Shown here piece after piece: positions 42,444 to 53,465 of a DNA stretch of 64,000 nt (positions are counted from its first letter, which is position 1; the number at the start of each line of letters is the position of its first letter). The position numbers were made by a program, and so were the translations under genes. The notes beneath the pieces are model-generated. The model had not been told where the DNA came from, ran no database searches, and worked only from the letters and a program-made list of their open reading frames with translations. Source of the stretch: Lumbricus terrestris (lineage: Eukaryota > Annelida > Clitellata > Crassiclitellata > Lumbricidae); NCBI GenBank assembly GCA_949752735.1, contig OX457037.1, positions 37,317,096 to 37,381,095 on the forward strand, written 5' to 3'.

Positions 42444-45400
42444 ATGGAGCAATTGATAGCACTTGCCGAAAGGAGTGGCTTGAAAGGGCCTGAGCTTCTT
42501 CAGTTTGTGGAAAAGCACACAGCTGATGAGGAAGCGCGACAGAAACGGATTCTTGAGCGAGAAGAGCGAGCAGCTGACAGAGAGTTGCGCAAGTTTGAAT
42601 TAGAGCGTCAGGCTAAAGCAGAAGCAGAACAAAACGCACTCAAGAAGTTTGAATTGGAGCGACAGGCTAAAGCCGACGCCGAAGAAAATGCAATCAAGAA
42701 ATTTGAATTAGAGCGTCAGGCTAAAGCAGAAGCAGAACAAAACGCACTCAAGAAGTTGGATATGGAGCAACAGGCTAAAATCGTAGCCGAAGATAATGCA
42801 ATGAAGAAGTTAGATTTTGAGAGACAAGCAAAAGCCGAAGCCGACGAGTGCGCAATGAGAAAATTAGAATTAGAAAGAAAGATGAAGACAGAGGCGCACG
42901 AGCAGGCATTGGAAATGCAAAAGGAGCAGCATGAGCAGTCCATGGCTTTGGAAAAAGCTAAGCTCGAAGGGAAAGCTATGCGGCCGGCTAGCATCAGAAG
43001 CGCTAGTGAAAACGCAGCATCGGAGGAGGATGGTGAAGAGGATGAGGAAGAGGAGCGGACCTCGGATTGGACAGTCAATGCGAGGAAAGGACCAAAGCTG
43101 CCTCCATTTGAGGATGGCAAAGATAATATGGACGCTTATCTGAGAAGATTTGAGAAATATGCGTCTATTCGAAAATGGAAAAAGCAAGAATGGGCAGTTT
43201 ATTTAGCCGCGCTTTTGAAGGGACGCGCTTTAGAAGTGTATGCGCGTATGCCGCCTGAACAATACGACGATTATGACGCATTGAAAGATGCTCTTCTGAA
43301 AAGATATCAAATGACGGAGGAAGGCTTTCACAAACGGTTTAATACTAGTAGACCGGAAACAGGTGAATCGCCTCAACAATTCATCACTAGGTTAGAAAGC
43401 TACTTGATGAGATGGATTGAGCTCGCCAAAGTCACTCAAGACTTTGAAGGACTGAAGAGTTTGCTGGTAAAGGAGCAGTATCTCTCTGTCGTGAGCAAAG
43501 AATTGTCGCTTTTCTTGAGAGAAAGAGCGCCAAAAGATCTTCAGGAACTAGCTAAATTAGCGGAGACCTACACAGAGGCACACGACGGAAGGTTAAAGCA
43601 GCCATACCAGTCGAACTTCGCAGAAAAAGAAATAAGAACAGAGAGAAAATTTCTCAAGCCAGACTTCACTAAGGAAAATGAGAGGCCTGGAAGGAAAGAC
43701 CAAAGTCGTAATGGGGCTACTGATAGGCTTTGTTTTTTCTGCAATCGGCCTGGACATTCCTATAATTCTTGCCGATTTAGAATGAATAGGCCTACTTCAC
43801 AGAAAGCAGCAGGAATGCAGACTTCCTGGAAGCCTAGACATGCACAGAAACAAAAAGCTGAAAACAGGGATAAACCAACATCTTCTGCAGTTGATAAGAA
43901 AACGCATAGAACGACAGCAACTTCTACTGATCCAGAAAGGACGCTGGTCAAGGAAGGATGTGATGAAAACGCTGGTCAGGCGTTGAAAAATCTTTCGGAT
44001 GGTGAAGATGTCGAACTAAGATGTGGTTGTAAAGCGCACGTCATAGCTGAAGCAAGTAGACCGGGAAAATACGGAACTGATATGAAAACGACGATAGGTT
44101 ATGTAGGAGATCAGCAGGTCGAAGTGCTTCGAGACACCGGATGTTCGTCAGTTGTTGTAGCCAGGAAGCTGGTGAAAAAGAATCAGATGACTGGGAAGCA
44201 TGAATTGTGCATTCTGATTGACAAAACTATGAGGAAAGTGCCAACCGCTATCATTGAAGTCAGAACGGACTACTTCACAGGGAAAGTGAAAGCGATCTGC
44301 ATGAAGGAAACACTATACGACCTCGTAATTGGAAATATAGCTGGAGCGGAACTACGGCCCAGATCCTTTGACAAGAGCACTGAAGTGCATGAACAAGACT
44401 TGTTAATTGACGCAGGGAAAGATGAGATGAGTGCCGAAGAGCAGTTAAATGTGACGTCAGCCGTGGAGACTCGAAATATGAAAGAGAAAGCGAAAGCATT
44501 GCCAAAGCAGTTAAGAGTCCCAGAATTTCAGAATGAAGTCACATTGGAAACGCTGAAGAAGGAGCAGGCTGAAGACAGTTCATTGAAGAAATGCTGGGAA
44601 TATTCTACACAGAAAGAAACGCCTGTCAAGAACGATGTCGATCGCATCGTACGCTTTGATGTGGAACGAGGGTTGCTGTACCGCAAGTTTCGATCACCAC
44701 ATCATAACTTTGGCGATGAAGTGAATCAGCTGGTAATTCCATCCAAGTTGAGAACCAGAGTAATGGAAATAGCCCATAGCTCAATTCTTGGAGGACACTT
44801 GGGCATTCACAAAACTCAAGAGAGAATTCTATCGCAATTCTTTTGGCCAGGATGCTACAGTGATATTGGAAGGTACTGTCGATCCTGCGACATTTGTCAA
44901 AGAACCTTGCCGAAGGGGCGAGTTCAGAAAGTGCCGTTGATTAAAATGCCGATAATCGACACGGTCTTTAAGAGATGCGTGGTCGACTTGATTGGACCAC
45001 TTCCATGCTCGGAGCGAGGACACCGGTATATCTTAACATTGGTGGATTGTGCAAGCCGCTATCCTGAGTGTATCGCGCTTAAGCAAATTGACACATGTTC
45101 TGTTGCAGAAGCATTACTTAGCATCTTTTCAAGGATGGGTGCTCCATTGGAGTTGCTGAGTGATAATGGATCACAGTTCACAGGAGCAATGATGAAGGAA
45201 GTAGGACGACTTCTGTCGATAAAGCAACTATTCAGCACTCCATATCACAGTCAGAACTGTGGATTGGTTGAACGATATAACGGAGTCATTAAACAAATGC
45301 TTCGAAAGATGTGTGCAGAGAAAGTGAAAGATTGGGATCGATACTTAGATCCGTTGATGTTCGCATATCGTGAAGTCAGTAATGAAAGTACGGGATTCAG

Positions 45401-47309
45401 TCCATTTGAGATGATTTACGGAAGGCCTGTGCGAGGGTCCATGGCTATCTTGAAAGAACTGTGGACTAAAGACATTGCAGAACCAGAGGCGAAAACGACT
45501 TATGAGTATGTTGTCGATCTGAGGAATCGTCTTCAAGAGACTTGTCATTTGGCCCAAGAAAATCTTCAAAGAGCCGCTGATAAGTATAAGCGAAATTTTG
45601 ACAAGCATGCGAAGCCTCGAAAGTTTGATCCAGGTGATAAAGTACTGCTACTGTTGCCTACAGAAAGCAACAAACTGCAGATGCAATGGAAAGGTCCATT
45701 TCAAGTACTGAAACGGTTTGGAGATGCTGATTATGTAATCCAGTTTCCTCACCGAACAAAGACGTTCCATGCGAACATGCTGAAACGCTATTATGAGCGT
45801 CAAACAGAGAGCGAGATTAGATCGAGCGAGGAAGCCGTGAATGACGGGACGCAAGCTGTAGGAGCAGCTGTTGTCGTGGAAGAATTGTCTGATGCAGAGA
45901 TGAGGATGACAGGGGAAGGAAATCTGCCACTCTTTAACAACCTGCAAAGAGAAACTTACAAAGATGTGGAGATAGGCCAGGCTCTGTCAACAGATCAGAA
46001 GAAGGAGGTCGAAAACCTCTTGGAAGAATTCCAAGACATCTTCAGTGATGTGCCAGGAAGGACCAACCTAGTCAGACATCGGATCCAGCTTACGTCGAAG
46101 GTTCCAGTGCGGAAGAGACCATATCCTGTGCCTTATGCTATGAGGCAAGAGTTGGACAATGAAATCGATGACATGATCAGGTTAGGAGTGATTGAACCTT
46201 CCACAGCAGCATATGCCTCTCCTATGTTGCTAGTAAGGAAGTCAGACGGATCCAATCGTCCTTGTGTGGACTTCAGGGACTTGAATCGAATCACGGTGTT
46301 TGATGCTGAGCCGATGCCACAGGCCGATGAGATTTTTGCCAAGTTAGCAGGCAACAATTTCTTCTCAAAGTTTGATCTTTCAAAAGGTTACTGGGGAATC
46401 GAAGTCGAACCAGAATCCAGGGACTGCACGTCGTTCATAACGCACCGTGGACTCTATCGATTTGTCACTATGCCATTTGGTTTGGTAACGGCGCCTTCAA
46501 CGTTTTCTAGAGCTATGCGAAAGCTCTTGGATCAAAGTAAAAATCTGGACAACTATCTTGATGATGTCCTATGCCACACTGTTGGATGGCCAGATCATCT
46601 GAGTTCTCTGAAGGACTTCTTTACAAGAGTACGAAGGGCCGGTCTAACACTTAGACCAACTAAATGTCAAATTGGAGAACAGGGCATCGACTTCTTAGGA
46701 CATAAGATAAGTGATGGAATGATTCAGCCAAAAGCAGAGAAAATAGAGAAAATCGCAGAAGCTTCACGACCAGAAACCAAGAAACAGATTCGCTCGTATT
46801 TGGGACTACTTGGATATTATCAAAAGTTCATTCCGAACTTTGCCAGCATCGCCGCTCCGCTAACTGATCTGACGAGGAAGAATCAGCCGAACAAAGTCAG
46901 TTGGGGTGACGCGCAAGAATTAGCTTTCCAGGAGCTAAAGCAGCATCTGATGAATTATCCAATACTGAGATTGCCGGACTGGAGCGCAGAGTTCATTTTG
47001 CAGACGGACGCTTCGAATTATGGGGCAGGCGCTGTTTTACTACAGGAAGTAGATGGCGTTAAGCATCCCATTGCATACGCTAGTAGAAAGTTTCTACCAA
47101 GAGAAACCCGATACTCAACGATTGAGAGAGAAGGACTTGCAATAGTATGGGCGCTACAGAAGTTCCAGGTGTACTTGTTTGGAAAACACTTCTGGCTAGA
47201 GACGGATCATCAGCCTCTGATCCATATTCAAAGAGCCAATCCAGTGAATGGGAGATTAATGCGCTGGGCTTTAATTTTGCAGCCTTATGTTTTACTATAC
47301 GCTCCATAA
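42444..47309 (+). CDS. Gag-Pol polyprotein of element B, frameshifted at its RNase H end
   Basis: A 1,621-codon frame. The gag N-terminus has repeated KFELERQAKAEAE-like coiled-coil units (about 50-180). A CCHC knuckle sits at 430-443, protease DTG at 564-566, integrase HHCC from H778 to C818, and the integrase core uses D848, D907 and E943 (D-35-E) with a KGPF module after it. RT has YLDD at 1371-1374 and RNase H starts at D1522. Integrase precedes RT, as in element A. Near 47284 the frame shifts by one base; the conserved RNase H end (KGSENVGADFLSR) continues in another frame to a stop at 47354-47356. The family is otherwise quite diverged from element A. Confidence 0.95.
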   Translation: MEQLIALAERSGLKGPELLQFVEKHTADEEARQKRILEREERAADRELRKFELERQAKAEAEQNALKKFELERQAKADAEENAIKKFELERQAKAEAEQNALKKLDMEQQAKIVAEDNAMKKLDFERQAKAEADECAMRKLELERKMKTEAHEQALEMQKEQHEQSMALEKAKLEGKAMRPASIRSASENAASEEDGEEDEEEERTSDWTVNARKGPKLPPFEDGKDNMDAYLRRFEKYASIRKWKKQEWAVYLAALLKGRALEVYARMPPEQYDDYDALKDALLKRYQMTEEGFHKRFNTSRPETGESPQQFITRLESYLMRWIELAKVTQDFEGLKSLLVKEQYLSVVSKELSLFLRERAPKDLQELAKLAETYTEAHDGRLKQPYQSNFAEKEIRTERKFLKPDFTKENERPGRKDQSRNGATDRLCFFCNRPGHSYNSCRFRMNRPTSQKAAGMQTSWKPRHAQKQKAENRDKPTSSAVDKKTHRTTATSTDPERTLVKEGCDENAGQALKNLSDGEDVELRCGCKAHVIAEASRPGKYGTDMKTTIGYVGDQQVEVLRDTGCSSVVVARKLVKKNQMTGKHELCILIDKTMRKVPTAIIEVRTDYFTGKVKAICMKETLYDLVIGNIAGAELRPRSFDKSTEVHEQDLLIDAGKDEMSAEEQLNVTSAVETRNMKEKAKALPKQLRVPEFQNEVTLETLKKEQAEDSSLKKCWEYSTQKETPVKNDVDRIVRFDVERGLLYRKFRSPHHNFGDEVNQLVIPSKLRTRVMEIAHSSILGGHLGIHKTQERILSQFFWPGCYSDIGRYCRSCDICQRTLPKGRVQKVPLIKMPIIDTVFKRCVVDLIGPLPCSERGHRYILTLVDCASRYPECIALKQIDTCSVAEALLSIFSRMGAPLELLSDNGSQFTGAMMKEVGRLLSIKQLFSTPYHSQNCGLVERYNGVIKQMLRKMCAEKVKDWDRYLDPLMFAYREVSNESTGFSPFEMIYGRPVRGSMAILKELWTKDIAEPEAKTTYEYVVDLRNRLQETCHLAQENLQRAADKYKRNFDKHAKPRKFDPGDKVLLLLPTESNKLQMQWKGPFQVLKRFGDADYVIQFPHRTKTFHANMLKRYYERQTESEIRSSEEAVNDGTQAVGAAVVVEELSDAEMRMTGEGNLPLFNNLQRETYKDVEIGQALSTDQKKEVENLLEEFQDIFSDVPGRTNLVRHRIQLTSKVPVRKRPYPVPYAMRQELDNEIDDMIRLGVIEPSTAAYASPMLLVRKSDGSNRPCVDFRDLNRITVFDAEPMPQADEIFAKLAGNNFFSKFDLSKGYWGIEVEPESRDCTSFITHRGLYRFVTMPFGLVTAPSTFSRAMRKLLDQSKNLDNYLDDVLCHTVGWPDHLSSLKDFFTRVRRAGLTLRPTKCQIGEQGIDFLGHKISDGMIQPKAEKIEKIAEASRPETKKQIRSYLGLLGYYQKFIPNFASIAAPLTDLTRKNQPNKVSWGDAQELAFQELKQHLMNYPILRLPDWSAEFILQTDASNYGAGAVLLQEVDGVKHPIAYASRKFLPRETRYSTIEREGLAIVWALQKFQVYLFGKHFWLETDHQPLIHIQRANPVNGRLMRWALILQPYVLLYAP

Positions 47310-47356
47310 AAGGGTCTGAAAATGTGGGAGCCGATTTCTTAAGCCGCCATCTGTAG
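47285..47356 (+). pseudogene. Out-of-frame C-terminal end of element B RNase H
   Basis: Reads TIRSIKGSENVGADFLSRHL and stops. The GxENxxADxLSR pattern is the normal Ty3/gypsy RNase H ending, so a single-base loss (or a sequencing error) near 47284 separates it from the main frame. Confidence 0.85.
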
Positions 47357-47463
47357 GTCTTGATAGGAACTAGGATAAGTAAACCTAGATATTGACAGGG
47401 CAATCGTTTTTAATTTAGTTGTAAAGAAAAGCTAAGTTAGTTTTCTCTTAAGTGTGGGGCCAT

Positions 47464-48468
47464 TGTCACGAGTTGCCCTTGTGAATATCTTTAGGCCATT
47501 ATTGTATGCTTATATAATTGTATCTATGTTGTGCTATGTCTTAGGCCTATATAATTATTATATGCTTAAAGGAACATTGTGACAATATTATAATATATAC
47601 TTAGTGCCACATAGCTATATATATTAATATATCGATGGTCGTCGATGGTCGTTGGGTCCAAGAAGGTGTGCCGGGGGGAAAGGTCATCTGTCTGGAGGCG
47701 GATAGGCTATATAGGCAAGAGTACAGACTGTCTGGAGGTCAATCGTCGTCAATCGTCGTGAGTCGTCAGAAGTCAATCGTCGGAAGTGAATCGTCGGAAG
47801 TCAACCGTCGGAGTCCAGTGGTCGGAAGGCGAATACGGAGCACAACGGTGCTACCAGGCGGGTTTACGGAGCACAACCGTGCTGCCAGGAGAATACGAAG
47901 CACAACGGTGCTACGGTGCTATCCGACGAGGACGGAGTCATCTTCTCCGCCACTTCTACGACAGGAGGTGGGCGGTGCCGGAAGGCACTCCTCTACAAGA
48001 CGCGGTCAGCGGTCGTGACTGGAACGCCAGCAGGACTGCAACTCTGGACGCTGGGTTCTTCTTCCATCCTGGAACGAGGAAACGGACGAAGTCGACTTCA
48101 GAACGGAGCAACCGAACCAGACCAGTGAGCCGACAGAAGCCCTTCGCTGCGTAACCAGTAGGACTTCTTCACACCTACAGAAACTGTCGCCATGCGAACG
48201 GTAACGTGAGTCATCGACCAGTTGTTGGGTGGGGTCTGGGGGAGGGCACGACCATCGATTAGGGCGCTATAGATCTAGTCTATCGACGATATTATTTTGC
48301 TCTATATGTATTATGTCTTTCAGTTTAATTTCAGTTGTCTTTTTACCTTAATAATTTCTAAACGAGTTCTGTGCTTTGTTCTATAGTCTAGTACTTCGAT
48401 ATTAGTCTTAAACACCCTGGTCCGTAATAGGCTAGGGCCTAACTCACCATTAAAGATAACTCATGACA
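47464..48468 (+). repeat. Right LTR of element B
   Basis: 1,005 bp, intact, TGTCACG...CATGACA. It differs from the split left LTR by a 10-bp duplication at about 47635-47650 and at least one T/C change (agatctagtc versus agatttagtc). Confidence 0.96.
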
Positions 48469-48473
48469 CTATG

Positions 48474-50420
48474 CACCCGAGGCACATTCCTAGGGCCGCA
48501 CTGCTACCCAAAAAACTACACCACGACCACGTAATGATCAGGACGAGACGATAATAATACTTAATAAATTTATAAGTTCGTACCGCAATTCTGCAAAGTG
48601 AGCAAAATAATGCTTTTCTAAAGCACTGCCTGCTGCGGACTGCATCTTTAGTTGAACGTAGGTTACATAGCCTAATATTATTTTTTTGTTGTAAGCGCAG
48701 TAATTAGACTTAAATAAATGTCGTAAAACCAAGGGAGGGAATTACTTCCTCACTGTTAATTGTTAAACTTAGGGAGGGAAGGTGGAGGAATGTCCTCCCA
48801 CAAATTGTTCTAGGCTGTGTCATGGCTAGAGCTCTGTTAGTTTGCAAGCTACAGACTACTGCCAGATCTATAGGATCAGAACTTTGGTTCCTTCTTACTT
48901 GCTTACCTAGTTTGGTGTGTGCGAATGCAGGGTGACAGCCACAGTTTAGAACAGTCAGAAAGACAACACTAAAAAGACAATTGAATAAATAACTGCTAGT
49001 TTATTCCAAAATCCTCTGACTGAGGGATGTTCGTCACTGCACGGTTAATCGATTATGTTTACAAAAAAATAATCTGCTTCAATCTCAAAGTTTTTCTGTG
49101 TCAGATAGGATAAGCGCCCGCCTCGTTGACTGAATTGATGTTGTCCTTCTCTTGAGTCGGTTTCGAATTTTCGATATCCCACTGCGATCTGGCTTCCCGA
49201 GTCTATGTCAAACATTTTCGTTCAATCATCTCGCCCCTTCATCCCTTTCTCATCCCTCGGCTCAACAGCGCACACCACACAAATAAAAGATAAATTTAAA
49301 ATTAATAATAGTGGGCTTGCGGGATTCTATAGATAGGTCTATAGTTAGCCACGCCAGGGGCCCTCCTGCTTTTGCGAGGAGCTTACGGGGTTTTACCCCA
49401 CGCCAGAGGCCCGGCAGGTACTAATACAAATAAGCTAAACACACACACACAAAACAACAACAGAGCCACACAACCGTCACTCATCACAATCCCTATTTCA
49501 GGCCAATCCCTTCAGACCATTCCTGACAGGCAGCAATGCAGCGATTCCTAAAGTAACACAGAAACCCCACGAACATAATTGATGCATGTCATGACAGATA
49601 TCATTATAGGAAGAAATTAAGATGACATATCATTATAGGAGGAAATAAAGTGCAAGATTACGTGTACCTCGTTTGATGGCTATTGATGATAATTGATCCA
49701 ACCTCTTGCTCACTTGCTGTATAAACCAACTATAATAGGCCTACCACGCTTTAGCGTTTGTATCTAGCAGTGGGTTATAGGGACTAAACTTTTACTCTTT
49801 AATGCCGAGAAGCCCGAGATGGTAGTAAATGGTATGGGAAATTCTATACCCTACGGCATTAAAGGGTTTAAGATCGATTGCTATTGAAATGGAAAGCGAG
49901 CGAATGTCTATCTGGACACCTCCAAAAAGAATAAGTTTGCATCGTATTAGTCTAGTAGGCCAGAATTAGGCTATAGGGCCAGTATGAAATCTCAGGACAT
50001 GCTCGACTCCACATTGGACACATTTTCCAGTGTCCTTATGAATGTTCAACCCTTGAAAAATGCACCATATTTGCTGGGTACAGAATGCTTATTATCCAAC
50101 GCGACAACCTAATCTACAAAACAACGTTGCTTATAGCTGGCGAGGCTTAGGCCTACCAGATGCGCAGTGGTCCGTGGAGGAAATTCTCCGTCCCTTCGAC
50201 GCCATGGAACGGGTATACTTGCTGATCACACTTTTAAGGCCTCCTCAACTCTTCGTTATCCAGGTTGGATCCGACTACTTTTCCTCCGATTAATTCTTTT
50301 AGTTGGGCTCAAATGTTCAGTTCTGACTGATCTGTCCTCAATTCGATCTTCCAGTTTGATTGTAGCAATCGATTTCATAATATTATGTCGTTCGATCTTT
50401 GTCTCGATCCTGTGACAGAG
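48474..50420. other. Intergenic, nothing firmly recognised
   Basis: No supported gene. An IR-like segment at 49797-49872 (ctttaatgccg ... cggcattaaag) may be a short palindromic MITE related to that at 32076. Another hairpin-like GC stretch lies at 49350-49420. Confidence 0.35.
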
Positions 50421-50439
50421 TTTCAACTCGTTGATGCAC

Positions 50440-50870
50440 GCATGAATTGATCAACGGATGTATAAATGGACAGATGAATGGATGAATAGAAGAATGGATG
50501 GACGGATGAACAAGAGATGAATAAAATAATAAGATGAATGGATGAATAGAAGAATGGATGTGCGGATGAACAAGCATTCATTCATTCATTTCAAGAATTT
50601 ATATAGCGCCTCTTCAAGAAATCCACCCAGAAGCGCTCCCAGTCCAACCATGCACGGTGAAATTTTTTTAAAGGAGCCTGTAAAACACTGATGATCGAGT
50701 CAACCCTTGGTAGTTATAAGTAGTCAAGCAGATGAATAAATAAGTTGAATGGATGAATAGAAGAATGGAATGGACGGATGAAAAAGCAGATGAATAAATA
50801 AGATGAATGGACGAATGAATGGATAGATGGATGATCATGAATGAACAAATGAATAAAATTTAACAGTCCT
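50440..50870. repeat. Degenerate GATG/AATG-rich simple repeats with an embedded LINE tail
   Basis: Units such as atgaatggatgaatagaaga recur on both sides of a minus-strand LINE tail at about 50575-50700 (tttatatagcgcctcttcaa, gaagcgctcccagtccaacc). Confidence 0.75.
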
Positions 50871-51430
50871 AGTTTAACGGCTGAATGAATGGATATTGGA
50901 TTGCCTACCTTCGCATAATTTCGAATTTCTTAAATTTTCTTTGGAAGATAGGCCTAATTTTTTTCAATCGACGTGACTTCTCGATCTTGTGTCGATCTTT
51001 CTGTTACTGGTCAGTAGGCTATAGTCTTCAAATGGCGCGGCTCGTCTAATCGAATTTAAGTTTTTATTTCCTCTAATCGACAATTTTCGATAATTTTCGT
51101 TTTGAAATGTCTCGCGGCTCTCGCCATCGCGTCTGATCTCTAAATATGACGCAATGGGAGCAACAATCGATATTGATGACGTCTGTAGTGAATTGACGTC
51201 ATGAATATTGTATTTGATTCGCGCATAAGTAAGCAATTCAACGTCAATGGGACGCATTGCTTTGTTAATAGATTCATTACTTGCTTTCAGTTCGCAAGAG
51301 ATAACCTACAAAAAAATAAAATGATTGTATGTTGTTGTACTTTAATTGTCTGGTGAATTAATCAGAAAGTATACGAACCATCAGTAATCGAAACTTCTGC
51401 AGCCTGAAACGCAAATCAAGTTTCAATGCA
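50871..51430. other. Intergenic, nothing recognised
   Basis: The 97-codon minus ORF at 50964-51257 has no recognisable domain. Confidence 0.35.
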
Positions 51431-51436
51431 CCCTTG

Positions 51437-51675
51437 GGGGGGGGGGGGGCGGGGGCGGTAGAGCAATGGTTAACACGCTGGCTTAGAGTGCGAGAGGTAG
51501 TGAGTTCGAGCCCGGGTGGATTTGCTTTGTAGGCTGCTATTAGCGCCGTGTAATTGCAAAGCTGTCTGTTCAGTTAGTAGTTAAGTTTAATTAAGATTAC
51601 TGCATAACTTAATTGTAAATGTAAAGCGCACGCAGTGCCTCTTGCAGGGGTTTAGTTAAAGAAAAGATATTATTC
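51437..51675 (+). mobile_element. tRNA-derived SINE, family 1, copy 3
   Basis: Head ggcggtagagcaatggttaa (A-box) with B-box gagttcgagcc, body ggatttgctttgtaggctgc, tail aaagaaaagatattattctt. A G-run of more than ten bases precedes the head. Confidence 0.88.
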
Positions 51676-51689
51676 TTCTTCTTCTTATG

Positions 51690-51960
51690 ATGCCTTATCT
51701 CAAGCTGCCCTGCGTCTCACTCTGGTTCCTTTCACTCGCTATGCGACAATGCACAGCCGTTCGTTCTCTGTGGTTACTTTGTCCAACAACCTGGAATGGA
51801 CTTCCTTGACTATGCGACACCTCGAGATCCCAAGCAGTTCTCAATTTCCCAAACTGTTGAAGACTGAGTTTTTCGCTTGATCTCGGCGGGGAGCGCCTTT
51901 TAGTAGCCTAGATACCTTGAACTTGAAGCGCGCTATATAAATTCTGATTGATTGATGTTT
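51690..51960 (+). mobile_element. LINE 3' end (CR1/L2-like)
   Basis: A decayed RT C-terminus (tggaatggacttccttgac, LWNGLP-type context) is followed by gcgcgctatataaattctga and a ttgattgatt tail. Confidence 0.65.
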
Positions 51961-52129
51961 CATTGACAGCATAACACAACACTATGTTGCATTGGGGTAA
52001 ATACTCTGACAGGTTAACGAGCATGCATGGACAACATTAGACAACCCTTCGTTGCATTGAAGACATTAGACAACATTAGACAACACTGTGCTGCATTGAC
52101 AGCACTAGACAACACTGTGTTGCCTTGCA

Positions 52130-52790
52130 GCAACATGCCTGGACACAGTTCAGTGTGGCTGCCTATCCAGCAGACGACTGTCTTCCTACGATCGCTCGAC
52201 CGTCTGGAATTAAATGGTGGGAACAGAACCCGGATGAAACACGAGGCGCAACGATTTGCTAAAATAGCACACCACTCGTTCGGATGGATAGACGGTGATG
52301 ATCGGGGGTCTTAGCAGAAATCGCAGCCGACATCGGCCTTATTATGGGATCCATTTCGCGATTAGCCGCTCCGAGCGAGGCCGTTGAGACTGGTAATTTG
52401 CCCGGCCGGTCGATTCCCCGCGTTGCTGCCGGAAGCGTCGGTGAAAACGTACCCGCTGATTAATCGAACGCCGGAAGAAGCGAAGGAAACGCGTCCGTCC
52501 GTCCGCTGTCCGTCCACATAGACTGCGTTGGCAAGCGGGCAGACGGCTCGTCGGTTGGTCGGTGAAATCCCGGGAGGGATAGGGAGGACTTCTTTTGGGT
52601 ATCAAGTTGCTTCTTCGTTTTGATGTACGCCAACACATCTGACGTCGTTTCCGTTATATATATTGTGCGAGTCTTTTGCTTTAATTCCGTTGTGTTTTGC
52701 TGACGGAGGAAATGGTCGTCTGCCAAATTAACGATGCGCCGCAGTTAACGCCGCAGAGGCGGGAAACACGCGGGAAGCATTTCGCACTAA
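52130..52790. other. GC-rich island with a possible exon
   Basis: After ccttgcag (acceptor-like, ends 52130), a plus frame to the stop at 52312-52314 reads NMPGHSSVWLPIQQTTVFLR and continues to GWIDGDDRGS. From 52320 to 52760 CpG density is high, with no convincing frame. The composition contrasts with AT-rich neighbours and resembles a promoter or conserved regulatory island. No family recognised. Confidence 0.3.
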
Positions 52791-52976
52791 ATAAAAGCTG
52801 ATCGTGAATGTCGTGTATAATAATAATAATAATACTAAGCGACTAGCGAGATGGTTGCAGTGTGTATTGTGACAGGAAATGTTTCAACGATAGCAGATTT
52901 CGCTCTTGGTTCGAACAATGACGGTGATGGATGACCGCGAATGCCACCATTTAGGAATCATCATCATCGTCGTCGT

Positions 52977-53045
52977 CTTCTTCTTCTTCTTCTTCTTCTT
53001 CTTCTTCTTCTTCTTCTTCTTCTTCTTCTTCTTCTTCTTCTTCTT
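52977..53045. repeat. (TTC)n polypyrimidine microsatellite
   Basis: Twenty-three uninterrupted TTC triplets, preceded by ATC and GTC triplets. Confidence 0.95.
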
Positions 53046-53168
53046 TTAATTGCCATTGCTTTGCCTTTGCTTCTGACGCGAAAATGACTGTAGACTATGA
53101 TTTGGAGGATAGTAATTTGTGCACCTTCCCGAATTTATGAGGTTCGCACTGTCTTGCAAGTTCTCTTA

Positions 53169-53317
53169 GTTTCCGCTGGCGAAGGGCTTTTGTTTCTTCA
53201 TTAATTTTACTCAACATTTACGGATATATATATATATACACATGTATTGTATAGAAGATGAATCTATTGTATAGAAGATGAATCACGAAGAAATGAGACG
53301 CCTTCGCCAGCGGAAAC
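53169..53317. repeat. Inverted repeat with 17-bp perfect arms
   Basis: gtttccgctggcgaagg at 53169-53185 and its exact complement at 53301-53317, with weaker pairing extending inward. The loop contains a tandem duplication of attgtatagaagatgaatc. Confidence 0.85.
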
Positions 53318-53465
53318 TCAATTGCTCTACAGACTAATATCGCGAATTAATTATCGAGCCCATATCCTGTATTCATCTACATACAATGTCATGTAGATCA
53401 TCATTTAAGAACATCCGCTATAGTCTACAATATGCATGATTTGTTGTTTTAAGGGGTGGATGGAC

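Larger units (their letters stand above)
33643..48468 (+). mobile_element. Element B: Gmr1-type Ty3/gypsy LTR retrotransposon, interrupted by element A
   Basis: The left LTR is 33643-33745 plus 41211-42102 (995 bp); the right LTR is 47464-48468 (1,005 bp). Both start TGTCACGAG and end TGACA. The only length difference is a 10-bp duplication (cgatggtcgt). Perfect 5-bp target duplication ctatg at 33638-33642 and 48469-48473. Removing element A and its duplicated atgct leaves about 7,361 bp. The internal region encodes one gag-pol frame with integrase before reverse transcriptase. LTR near-identity indicates a very recent insertion. Confidence 0.96.
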
